Assembly (NCBI RefSeq): GCF_000092785.1
Contig: NC_014225.1
Coordinates: 1,873,340-1,937,339 of the forward strand
DNA length: 64,000 bases
Source of the DNA: Waddlia chondrophila WSU 86-1044
GTDB taxonomy: Bacteria; Chlamydiota; Chlamydiia; Chlamydiales; Waddliaceae
Reading direction: 5' to 3'
In this document: positions 52,756 through 61,644 of the stretch, in pieces
Position numbering within the stretch: position 1 is the first letter of the stretch
How the letters are laid out: each line of letters begins with the position of its first letter
Program-made: the position numbers and the translations under genes
Notes under the pieces: model-generated
The model's database searches: none
Told to the model about the DNA's origin: nothing
What the model saw: the letters and a program-made list of their open reading frames with translations, nothing else

Positions 52756-54034
52756 GTGCCTGAAAAAATTTATATCGACGAGCATTTTCAGCCTTTCTCT
52801 AATAACAACAGCAGCAGACGCCTCAACAAATAAGGTTAGTCAATACAATGCTGAAATTGAAAGGCTGGAGCAACTGGAAAATGAGCTGCATAAACTCATC
52901 AAGGAAGCAAAAAACGTTCTGTCTGAACATTCCACAAGCAAACAAACGGAATCCATTCAAGAAATTGCAGCAGCCGAGCCACAAGCTGAAACCGTTTTTG
53001 CAAAAGAAGAAAGTTCGGTTGCTAAAGCTGAATCCGAACCTCAACATTCATTTCGCTTTCAAGGTAAGGAAACTCCTTGGGTCACCTCTTTTTACGAAAA
53101 TAACAACAACCTTTTTGTTCCACAAGAAAACATAGAAGAAAGCTGCGCTAGCACTCCTTGTTATCAGCCAAAAAGAGATTGTTGCAGAGATTCTATCTTG
53201 TTATATGCCGATGCTCGCCTAGGAAATAGGCCATGCTTTGACGGATCAATTTTTACTGGCGGACTGATGTATTTTGAAAACTCTTTTTTCAGAAATGGCA
53301 TCACCCTTTTCCTGGACGTCAACGGTTCCTCTTTTGAACACGGCGGCAGTGGCGTGTCAGCGGGAATCGGCGCGCGATTTTGTCTACCTTGCACAAACAC
53401 TCTCCTCGGTATCAATACCTATTTCGATTATAACGATACTCGCACATGCGTTGATGGAGACAGGTTCGAATGCATTCGCGAATCATCCGGTATCGAAGTC
53501 GATAAAGTGAGACGCAGCCATTCATTCAGGCAGGCAAGTGTCGGGCTGGAATGGATTAAATGCGCATACAGCATTCGCGGAAATGCGTATTTTAATGCCG
53601 GAGATGACAGAGCTCATTGCCGCTGCAAGATCTACGACGTTTACGAAGGACCTTATGAAGTGGAGTGTAAATCGTGGACTCAAGCACTACAGGGATATGA
53701 TATCGAGTATCGCCAGCACATCTGCCTGCCCTGCAACCTTTGGGCCTATCCTGCTATCGGCGGCTACTATTTAACAGGCGGCTGCTGCAGCAAACTTGGC
53801 GTTATGGGAGGATTGGCCGTTTCATGGAGAAATATCTTATCTGTGGAAGGGATCTTCTATTATGACAAATATAATGAATCCAAAGGCGAAGCCTATTTAT
53901 CGATTAATCTGCCTTTGGACTTTTTCTGTAATCCCTGCTGCCGCTCATATTGCCCGGATTACTCAAAATCCAGAGTCAGACGAAGAAACTATATCCCAAC
54001 CGAGGAGGTATGCCGTTACACAAAAAACTACTAA
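52754..54034 (+). CDS. cysteine-rich outer-membrane beta-barrel protein, inverse-autotransporter-like
   Basis: 426 aa from ATG 52754. The signal peptide (MCLKKFISTSIFSLSLITTAADA) is followed by a short coiled coil and then a beta-barrel. SILLYADARLGNR, GGLMYFENSFFRNGITLFLDVNGSS, LLGINTYFDYND, RQASVGLEWIKCAYSIRGNAYFNAG and a terminal LSINLPLDFF recall the intimin-type (inverse autotransporter) barrel, though there is no passenger after it. It has about 23 Cys, more than any other gene here, fitting disulfide-linked chlamydial outer membranes. The IS element lies immediately upstream of the ATG, so the original ribosome site (CAGGGTG at 51503) is now 1.2 kb away. AGGGGAG in the right IS end may substitute. 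Confidence 0.8.
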   Translation: MCLKKFISTSIFSLSLITTAADASTNKVSQYNAEIERLEQLENELHKLIKEAKNVLSEHSTSKQTESIQEIAAAEPQAETVFAKEESSVAKAESEPQHSFRFQGKETPWVTSFYENNNNLFVPQENIEESCASTPCYQPKRDCCRDSILLYADARLGNRPCFDGSIFTGGLMYFENSFFRNGITLFLDVNGSSFEHGGSGVSAGIGARFCLPCTNTLLGINTYFDYNDTRTCVDGDRFECIRESSGIEVDKVRRSHSFRQASVGLEWIKCAYSIRGNAYFNAGDDRAHCRCKIYDVYEGPYEVECKSWTQALQGYDIEYRQHICLPCNLWAYPAIGGYYLTGGCCSKLGVMGGLAVSWRNILSVEGIFYYDKYNESKGEAYLSINLPLDFFCNPCCRSYCPDYSKSRVRRRNYIPTEEVCRYTKNY

Positions 54035-54135
54035 TGAATGGACTCCAAGATTAATGAGAAACCAAATCTTGAAGTCAATTCATTCAACAATACGCTTTGA
54101 TTAAAAAGTGTATAAAAATTTTTACAGGTAGGATT

Positions 54136-55947
54136 ATGCGACGTTTTATGATTTTATTTTGCTTGCAGATGCTAATTTTTAGCATTGCCAGCGCATCGGC
54201 TACGATCCATTTCCCTTCCGAGACAGAACTTTTTCAAAAAGTCGATGTCAAAACAGGGAAATACACTCCTTCTAACCGCACATTCCCATTCAAGGATGAC
54301 GGCATTGTGACCGATTCTAAGGAGAGGGTGCTCAAATTTCAGGGTTCGGATTCTTCCATTCCCTACTATTTCTTTTATCGTGAAGGGGTGACTGAAATCG
54401 TCAATGAAAATGGCGAATTTTACATTGTGTATCACGACCAGATCGATTCACCTTATTTGATCGAAAAATTTCAAGATGGCTTGCTGGTATCTGCAGAGCA
54501 CATTAGACACAAATTAACTGAAGGAGACAGAGGAAAGAAAGTTGTCAAACTACTTAATGACAATATCCAAAACCTATCCTATGTGAAACAACTCACTCTA
54601 TCGGAAGAGGATGACGTCTTAGAGGAGCAAGTTAAGGAAGTCAATTATCAGAACAACGTAGAAAATACGTTTGAGCTCGATTGTACTCTTCTAGAAGAGA
54701 TTCTCGCGGGGTGCGAAAAACCCATTCAAGGACCTCCAGGACCCACTGGACCTCCAGGACCTCCAGGACCTCCAGGACCTCCAGGACCCGCAGAGCCTAC
54801 CGGTGCAACTGGTGCTAACGGAGCCGATGGCGCTACCGGTCCAACAGGACCCACCGGTGCAACTGGTGCTAACGGAGCCGATGGCGCTACCGGTCCAACA
54901 GGACCTGCAGGCGCGGCAGGAACTGACGGCGCAACAGGCGCTACCGGACCCACTGGACCCACCGGTGCAACTGGTGCTAACGGAGCCGATGGCGCTACCG
55001 GACCAACAGGACCTGCAGGCGCGACAGGCGCAACTGGACCCACTGGGCCTACCGGTGTAACTGGTGCAACTGGTGCTAACGGAGCCGATGGCGCTACCGG
55101 CCCAACGGGACCTGCAGGCCCAACGGGACCTGCAGGCGCAACAGGCGCAACTGGACCCACTGGGCCTACCGGTGTAACTGGTGCAACTGGTGCTAACGGA
55201 GCCGATGGCGCTACCGGCCCAACGGGACCTGCAGGCGCAACAGGCGCAACTGGACCCACTGGGCCTACCGGTGTAACTGGTGCAACTGGTGCTAACGGAG
55301 CCGATGGCGCTACCGGCCCAACGGGACCTGCAGGCGCGACAGGCGCAACTGGACCCACTGGGCCTACCGGTGTAACTGGTGCAACTGGTGCTAACGGAGC
55401 CGATGGCGCTACCGGCCCAACGGGACCTGCAGGCGCAACAGGCGCAACTGGACCCACTGGTCCAGAAGCTGTACATGAAGGGTTTTCTGCTTCGAAAGAT
55501 GTCCTTACTGTAAGCAGCAGTACTCAGTTAGATGATTGGAGCACAACTTCTCCTTATTTCACAGGAACAGGCTTCAATGCTGCAACGGGAACGTATACAG
55601 TTGTTGAAGCAGGCAGATATGCAATCAAAGCTACAATCAGCTATAAAACGACCGCAGCCCTCACAATCAGCTTAGGGGCTGGAATCGACCCAGGCTTCGT
55701 CGTTAGAAGAATTGGCGACAACGCAAATCTCGTTAGCGGCAACATGCCGATCCTTAACATCAATGTTGCGCTTCTTACATTACGAGCAGTCTTAGGCTCT
55801 GGAACAGTTACGCTTGCAGGCGATGTTGATCTAAACGCTGGTGATGAGATCGGTCTTTTCTATGAAGCAGATGGCCTCACTATCGCTTTGGATTTAGGAA
55901 GAACAAATTTTTCTCCTGGAATTGTCTGGTCTATGCATAAGCTGTGA
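54136..55947 (+). CDS. collagen-like surface protein with C1q/TNF-like tail
   Basis: 603 aa from ATG 54136 (AGGTAGGA upstream). Signal peptide ([22 protein letters not shown]), then an N-terminal domain to ~195, the GCEKPIQ motif (Cys193), ~80 Gly-X-Y triplets from 199 to ~442, mostly [12 protein letters not shown] and GPA, and a C-terminal ~155-residue domain beginning [12 protein letters not shown] and containing [18 protein letters not shown], like the C1q/TNF-fold trimerisation domain of Bacillus BclA. One Gly is replaced by Glu220. The triplet region is built from 99-bp tandem repeats. Confidence 0.9.
   Translation: MRRFMILFCLQMLIFSIASASATIHFPSETELFQKVDVKTGKYTPSNRTFPFKDDGIVTDSKERVLKFQGSDSSIPYYFFYREGVTEIVNENGEFYIVYHDQIDSPYLIEKFQDGLLVSAEHIRHKLTEGDRGKKVVKLLNDNIQNLSYVKQLTLSEEDDVLEEQVKEVNYQNNVENTFELDCTLLEEILAGCEKPIQGPPGPTGPPGPPGPPGPPGPAEPTGATGANGADGATGPTGPTGATGANGADGATGPTGPAGAAGTDGATGATGPTGPTGATGANGADGATGPTGPAGATGATGPTGPTGVTGATGANGADGATGPTGPAGPTGPAGATGATGPTGPTGVTGATGANGADGATGPTGPAGATGATGPTGPTGVTGATGANGADGATGPTGPAGATGATGPTGPTGVTGATGANGADGATGPTGPAGATGATGPTGPEAVHEGFSASKDVLTVSSSTQLDDWSTTSPYFTGTGFNAATGTYTVVEAGRYAIKATISYKTTAALTISLGAGIDPGFVVRRIGDNANLVSGNMPILNINVALLTLRAVLGSGTVTLAGDVDLNAGDEIGLFYEADGLTIALDLGRTNFSPGIVWSMHKL
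55021..55460 (+). repeat. 99-bp tandem repeats in the collagen region
   Basis: Four to five near-identical 99-bp units (33 codons, 11 Gly-X-Y triplets) begin at 55021, 55138, 55237, 55336 and a partial one at 55435; an extra 18 bp separates the first two. Unit number could change by slippage, altering the length of the rod. Confidence 0.88.
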
Positions 55948-55962
55948 TCGCTTTTTCTCTAT

Positions 55963-55988
55963 ACCCTTGCGGCAACCGCCGCAAGGGT
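55963..55988 (+). terminator. strong hairpin after the collagen-like gene
   Basis: Perfect 11-bp stem (ACCCTTGCGGC with GCCGCAAGGGT), loop AACC, 15 bases after the stop. No T-run follows. The bases after it share TCAACTTCAAGAAT with the 30-bp repeat. The rest of 55948-56128 is AT-rich with nothing else I can name. Confidence 0.7.
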
Positions 55989-56128
55989 CAACTTCAAGAA
56001 TTGAAATTTCATCTACTAAAATTTATCATATTTTTTATTTAAAATAATTTCTTAAATAGTTTTTTATAAAAAATTAACATAAATAAAGCATTATAAAGGC
56101 TGATTTTATACTTGAATATGGAAAAGCT

Positions 56129-59100
56129 ATGTCTATAAACATTGTCAATTTGATCCATCATCACCATATATCGAAGAAATTTTACGAACTGAGAGAGGAA
56201 GATGAACTAAACGTTCAAGCATCTTCCCCTGAAAAATGCCGTTCCCCTTTGGATACAGCAAAAAAAATTCTTCGGCTTGCAAAATCTGATGATTACAGCT
56301 TGGAACAGAAAAGGATTCTTCAATCATGCGCCTATGATTACCTGCGCTGGATGGAAAAAAACAAATTAGTCAATGAAGACAATCAAGAAGACTTCTATCA
56401 AACTTCTGCTGAATCGCTTATCTTGCTAATGAGAAAAACTCCAGATGACGCAACGCAAATCAACCTCTTAGCAAACGAAATTCAGGATAACACGCCATGG
56501 TATCGCTTCATACGAGCTAACTACATCCACCACGCCGTGCATGGACAACAATTGACAATTCCCGATGATTTTATCGGAAAAATTTGCATCAATGGAAACT
56601 GGCATGAATTTAAAGGGTTGCGAACAGTGGAAACTAAAACTGGATACAGTTTTCTCAAAGGCACAAATTTACTGTTCAAAACAGACAAAAATTACCGTTT
56701 AGATGGCTACTACTATGGAGGAAATCGAGGAATCCTCCCAGGCTCCTCCGTCGAAGAGAAAGAGATGAAAGACTTTTTCTCTCGCCCCCCTTCAGGGAAA
56801 TTTTGGCTGAGTGTTTATGCAAGTACTAAAGACCCGATGCAAGTACAGTTTGGAAGATCGCATTCTTATCTGGGACTGGAAGATGAAAAAGGAAATTTCT
56901 TTTACGCAGGTCAATATGGGCTGCAAAAAAACATCGACATCTCCGACATCCTTATCCCTTTCGGCGATAAGAAAATGGGAGTCGAAACACCAGATCGGTA
57001 TTCCTCAATTCCTCTCGCACATCACCATATTACTGAAGCAAGAATTGAGATCACCAAAGAGGAATATGAAAAACTGAAAGATTCTATACTCAAGGACAAA
57101 GAAGAAGGTGTTGAAGGATCCCTGATCAAAGGAAACTGCACCGATTACGTAGGGAAAAAGCTGCGTCTAATCGGAATTCAAGCCAAAACGACAATGTCTG
57201 CTCAAGAATTTCTGATGCGCTTGAGCCTGCAAGTTTTTCCTGAAAAAATTAGCCGGAAAGTGATTCAATGGGGAAAATCCCTGCCAAACTGGGTGAAAAA
57301 AGTTGCCCATTTCAACCCGATTTTTTATCCGATTGCGATTCTTTCCTCAGTCATCATCACAATGATGAGCGGAAAGCTTAACTCAGACCTTTCTGTTTTA
57401 AACGCAGTCATCCGTCCATGGAAAGTCCGAGTCAGCCAACCAATCGCCCTTGAAGAATCTCTGAAGCAACTGGAAGAAGAACAAAAAAAATACTCTATTT
57501 TACATTCCAAAGTGGCAGGCGAAGGAGAAGTTGGCAAAAAAACACAGAGTGCAACCGAAAAACTGGGATTTACCACAAAAAAAGAGGAAAAGCTCCTAGC
57601 TAGATCCAAGGCACACATCACACAGCACAAAGTCTTGCCCTTGCCGATTTTAGTCTGTAAGGCAATCTACGATGCCATTTCACATAAACTCAGCAACTGG
57701 TGGGGCAATAAAGATGAAATGGACAGAAACACCATGCTTCTTTACTTGCATACGATGATGAACCTTAAATTCATCACTCCTTATCAATTCTACAATTTCC
57801 GCGAATCGATTTACGATAAAAAAGAATTTAAAAACCAGGTAATGGATGTTTTAAAGAGTTTGCATGAAAGAAAAATGGTCGACAGAAGATCCTTTATCCA
57901 TCTAAGGGACCAACTCAATAAAGGGAAAATCAATGAGACGATACAATATCTCATTGCTGTTGCTTCGCTTAACGGCATCAATAACAAAGAACACTACGCA
58001 ACAATCCAAACGCTGACAACGCCTAAAGTTCAAATAGAAATTAATCACTATTTGCGCCAATACCAAAACCAATACAAATTCAGCGTCGCAGGCGTCAAAG
58101 CAATACAAGCTTTTGTTTCTCGCGTCAATTGCTACGAATGGGCTCAAAACATTAAAGATGCGGGATCTAGTAAAGAAATTTCCGAAGCAATTAAAACAAG
58201 AGATGAAGTGGCGTTTATCCGTGCTGTTCGGTTCTATTTTAAAAAGAGACTAAAAGATGAAACGCTGACCTTAACTGAAAGGCAGATCATCACAGAAATG
58301 ATGCAGAGTATTGAATACCCAAAAGGAGAAAGCGCTTTTGTCAGCCTATCCCATGACCTGCAAACACAAGCGCGCATTCATGAAGTGGTGCAACAGCTTA
58401 CCTCTTTACGAACAACGATTAATGATCATAAAGAGGACTTTTCTGATGAATCTCTCGAAGACTTAAAGAGAATGCACCAAAATCTGGGTGTGTTTCTTGA
58501 CAGCCATATTGGATACACTGGATCGGCAACTTACATGAGCGTCATGATCGGCCAGCTGCGATCCGAGTGGGAAGCGATCGACGACATTCTCAACAACCAA
58601 GTGATACCGAAAAGCGGCTCTGTCGATTTTTGGCCCGACTTAGGGTTTCAAGAGATCAAACCTGCAGCAGCAGTTGAGGTTGGAAACTCTCCTTCTGATG
58701 GTTCAGAGAAAAGGAAAAAAGTGTTCTTCGCTTATTGCAGCTGGGGGAACGGACACAAAAGTGTGACCCATGCCCTGTCTAGTGCGATTGGAAAAAATTA
58801 CCGCGTTTCCACATGCGATGTTCCCGACGAAATTCTCATTGAGCGGGATCCGCTTTTTCAAGCTCTTGGCCCTCAACACTCTATCACAACGCTTTACAAC
58901 ACTCTTGTCGCAGGCAATTACTGGGGAGCGATTAACCTCCTTAAACAGATGGGATCATCGCCCACACCTCAAGAAGAGATTGAAATGCAAAAGGCATTAA
59001 TTAGACGGAAACTTCTGCAGGAAAATCCAGATGTTGTTGTCGTTACCTACGAAAGGCATTCCGATCTCTTATTAGAAGTCGCAAAAGAATTGGGCATCCC

Positions 59101-61546
59101 TTTTGTTCAAGTCTACACGGATATGATCAGCCACGTTGGCGAACATGTCAAAAAAGCACTGAATCAAGAAGATCACTACAAACATCAAAGAGTTTTATGC
59201 CCTTACCCAATCGAGGAAATGAAACAATGTGTCGAGGATGCCGGAATAGACAGCAGCCAGGTCAAATACATGGGCTTTCCTGTTCGAAAGGAATTTTTGA
59301 AAAAGCACGATATACCAACGCTTAAAGAAAAATATCAAGTCAAAGAAAACCAGAAAGTTGTCTTATGCATGAATGGCGGATGCGGCGGCAATACTCCCTG
59401 GCCTGCTTTAATTGCCAAAGCCAAAAAAGGAGCATTGGCAAATATCAAGCTGATTGTTGTCTGCGGCAACAATAAAGAATTTTATGACGAAGTCAGAAAG
59501 CTTAAAGCAATTGAGCCAACGATAGAAATTGAGGCTAGAGGATACACACAAGCAGAAGAGATGGCTGAAATTTCTGCGATCGCCGATGTCACGATCTCAA
59601 AGCCCGGCGGCGCAACACTGGCAGAGAATATCTTGATGAAAAACTATCTTCTGCTCGACACCCGATTCTCGCAATCTCTTCAATGGGAGATGGACGCCGC
59701 GGAAGCCCTTCAAAAACATGGCTTAGCAACAGCCCTAAATTCTGAGAAAAAATTTATTGAAGCCTTAAACACTGCTTTGAGCAGCTCCGTTCCAGATGTT
59801 GCAGACTTCCACGTATTCGACGGAAAGGTTGAAGAAACATTCATTGGCGAAATGCAAGAGATGATCAAAACCGCTTCGGAAGACTCTGACATGAAGAAAA
59901 AAAGGGGAAAAGCACAACAAGCGCCTGCAAGCTATCCTCTGATGAACCTGCAGAACGCTAACAGCAAAAATTTTGAACAAAATCTCGCCGCTCTTCTCCA
60001 TCTCAACGAGATGATCAATCCTCGGGAAATCATCCCCTCATTGGAAAGCTCCGTCTCAGAAGCTGCGGAAAAAGGAAAATATCTGCGCTTCAATTTTTCG
60101 ACATCAGCTTTCGAGGTGTACTCCGAACTCCAACTCAAAGACTTGGAATACGCTGTCGATGTAATTGTTAGAGAAATAAAAGCGGGCAACGAAGTCCGCC
60201 AAGAGACTCTCCGAGAGATTACCGAGCTTGTAAAAACTGCGCAAAAAGCTGATGAAAAAGCAACAGCTCCAATGCTTGCCCGCTTGAAAAATATCGATTT
60301 AAACCGCGTTTCAAAATTTTTGAGAGATCAAAATGAACAGGCCGATTCCTTTGAAGCCATTAAAGATCTGTTTCTTACTGAAGAGGCGAAAAAAGAGGTG
60401 CAATCTTGGATCAATCTTAAAACATCACGCAGCCGCAGAAGCCCAGATAAATACAACAACGAATGGATGATCAGCGAAAAAGATTTGCTGGATGTGTTCA
60501 TGCATCATCCGGAAGAATTGGAATTTGTCAAAGCTCTTTCTCTTCACCGCAAAGCGTCAACGTTCAATCATCAATTTGAAGTCAAGGACCATCATTTAAT
60601 GATTTTATTCGATGGAAAGATGAAATCTGTAAACAATCTAATAAACCACTTTAAGCAGGTCAACGGACGTATTGTTTCCACAAAAGACGGGCATGAATAC
60701 ACCTACACTTACGATCTTGGGTTTTCGAAAATCGGCGATGGGCAACACCCTATTAAATGGAGGGATGAGATTCCGCTGTTCAAGAGGAAAGAGAGAAGAA
60801 CAGAAGATTACCGCTTGGAAATCATGAGTGTCACCGGGCAAGAAAATCACGGTTGGCTACGATTGAAAGACCCCGAAGGGAATGTCTACAGCGTGGGAAC
60901 ATTCTGGGATCCGGACTATCGCTTAAGAAGCATTCAACGTTTTGACTCCCTGCCAGGATATGTCAGAGGTGCCGGTGATCTCCAAGAATTTTTAGGTCAA
61001 GAAGAGCACTGGAAACGCACAAAAATTCAATTGGATAAAGAGAAGTTCGAAGCATTAAAGCAAAAAATCATCGAGCAGCAGAAAAAGGGAGTCAACTATA
61101 ACTTGATCAACAGCAACTGTGTCTCGTTCGTCGGGAAAATGTTGCGTGAAGTTGGGATGAAATACCAAATTGCCCAACGACCGCTGTTTGTGTATTGTGC
61201 GCCGAGAGCTCTTCGCAAGTTCTTCATCCGCCATCAAGCAGCAATGGCAATCGCAGAAATTGTGACTTATCCTCTGGCATTGCTTCAAAACGCTTTGCTA
61301 TCGCTTCTTGGCATGTGGAACAAGCGCGATCTCGATGGTACTGAAGAGGTTGGCTTCAGCAAAGCTTACGATTTCTTTAGTTGGAAAAAAGGGATTGTCG
61401 ACCATCCCGAACAACTCAGACTTTTACAAGAAGTCATCGAAGAAGACAATCTTCTCAAAGATAAAAGCATCATCCCTTTCGCAAGATTCTTGGAAACGGA
61501 AAAAACAGGATCTGTTGGAAGGTGTGCACTTAGTGGGATTTCCTGA
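56129..61546 (+). CDS. 1805-aa multidomain enzyme: two His/Asn-Cys papain-like modules flanking an MGDG-synthase-type glycosyltransferase
   Basis: 1805 aa, no classical signal peptide. Module 1 (about residues 135-430) has SHSYLGL (His245) and, 92 residues on, GNCTDYVGKKLRLIGI (Cys337), then a hydrophobic segment YPIAILSSVIITMMSG. Module 2 (about 1495-1745) has NHGWLRL (His1574) and, 90 residues on, SNCVSFVGKMLREVGM (Cys1664), then YPLALLQNALLSLLG. His-before-Cys order suggests a permuted papain fold (LRAT/NlpC/PPPDE type): protease, acyltransferase or deubiquitinase. The middle (~866-1230) is a GT28/MGDG synthase-like GT-B: FFAYCSWGNGHKSVTHAL, QVYTDMISHV, CMNGGCGGNTPW, and SKPGGATLAENI. The rest is helical linker. 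A host-directed or membrane-lipid enzyme is likely (inference). Confidence 0.8.
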   Translation: MSINIVNLIHHHHISKKFYELREEDELNVQASSPEKCRSPLDTAKKILRLAKSDDYSLEQKRILQSCAYDYLRWMEKNKLVNEDNQEDFYQTSAESLILLMRKTPDDATQINLLANEIQDNTPWYRFIRANYIHHAVHGQQLTIPDDFIGKICINGNWHEFKGLRTVETKTGYSFLKGTNLLFKTDKNYRLDGYYYGGNRGILPGSSVEEKEMKDFFSRPPSGKFWLSVYASTKDPMQVQFGRSHSYLGLEDEKGNFFYAGQYGLQKNIDISDILIPFGDKKMGVETPDRYSSIPLAHHHITEARIEITKEEYEKLKDSILKDKEEGVEGSLIKGNCTDYVGKKLRLIGIQAKTTMSAQEFLMRLSLQVFPEKISRKVIQWGKSLPNWVKKVAHFNPIFYPIAILSSVIITMMSGKLNSDLSVLNAVIRPWKVRVSQPIALEESLKQLEEEQKKYSILHSKVAGEGEVGKKTQSATEKLGFTTKKEEKLLARSKAHITQHKVLPLPILVCKAIYDAISHKLSNWWGNKDEMDRNTMLLYLHTMMNLKFITPYQFYNFRESIYDKKEFKNQVMDVLKSLHERKMVDRRSFIHLRDQLNKGKINETIQYLIAVASLNGINNKEHYATIQTLTTPKVQIEINHYLRQYQNQYKFSVAGVKAIQAFVSRVNCYEWAQNIKDAGSSKEISEAIKTRDEVAFIRAVRFYFKKRLKDETLTLTERQIITEMMQSIEYPKGESAFVSLSHDLQTQARIHEVVQQLTSLRTTINDHKEDFSDESLEDLKRMHQNLGVFLDSHIGYTGSATYMSVMIGQLRSEWEAIDDILNNQVIPKSGSVDFWPDLGFQEIKPAAAVEVGNSPSDGSEKRKKVFFAYCSWGNGHKSVTHALSSAIGKNYRVSTCDVPDEILIERDPLFQALGPQHSITTLYNTLVAGNYWGAINLLKQMGSSPTPQEEIEMQKALIRRKLLQENPDVVVVTYERHSDLLLEVAKELGIPFVQVYTDMISHVGEHVKKALNQEDHYKHQRVLCPYPIEEMKQCVEDAGIDSSQVKYMGFPVRKEFLKKHDIPTLKEKYQVKENQKVVLCMNGGCGGNTPWPALIAKAKKGALANIKLIVVCGNNKEFYDEVRKLKAIEPTIEIEARGYTQAEEMAEISAIADVTISKPGGATLAENILMKNYLLLDTRFSQSLQWEMDAAEALQKHGLATALNSEKKFIEALNTALSSSVPDVADFHVFDGKVEETFIGEMQEMIKTASEDSDMKKKRGKAQQAPASYPLMNLQNANSKNFEQNLAALLHLNEMINPREIIPSLESSVSEAAEKGKYLRFNFSTSAFEVYSELQLKDLEYAVDVIVREIKAGNEVRQETLREITELVKTAQKADEKATAPMLARLKNIDLNRVSKFLRDQNEQADSFEAIKDLFLTEEAKKEVQSWINLKTSRSRRSPDKYNNEWMISEKDLLDVFMHHPEELEFVKALSLHRKASTFNHQFEVKDHHLMILFDGKMKSVNNLINHFKQVNGRIVSTKDGHEYTYTYDLGFSKIGDGQHPIKWRDEIPLFKRKERRTEDYRLEIMSVTGQENHGWLRLKDPEGNVYSVGTFWDPDYRLRSIQRFDSLPGYVRGAGDLQEFLGQEEHWKRTKIQLDKEKFEALKQKIIEQQKKGVNYNLINSNCVSFVGKMLREVGMKYQIAQRPLFVYCAPRALRKFFIRHQAAMAIAEIVTYPLALLQNALLSLLGMWNKRDLDGTEEVGFSKAYDFFSWKKGIVDHPEQLRLLQEVIEEDNLLKDKSIIPFARFLETEKTGSVGRCALSGIS

Positions 61547-61644
61547 TCTCAAGGGGTCAAACTTTCCCTGTGTTGTACGGATTTTATCGAGAATTTTATT
61601 AAACCTTAATGTCTTTATGCGAAAATAAACAAAAACAATTAATT

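Noticed and set aside
55021-55460. Regular 99-bp direct repeats as a possible CRISPR array
   Set aside because: Repeats are contiguous, in frame and code for Gly-X-Y triplets; there are no unique spacers or cas genes.
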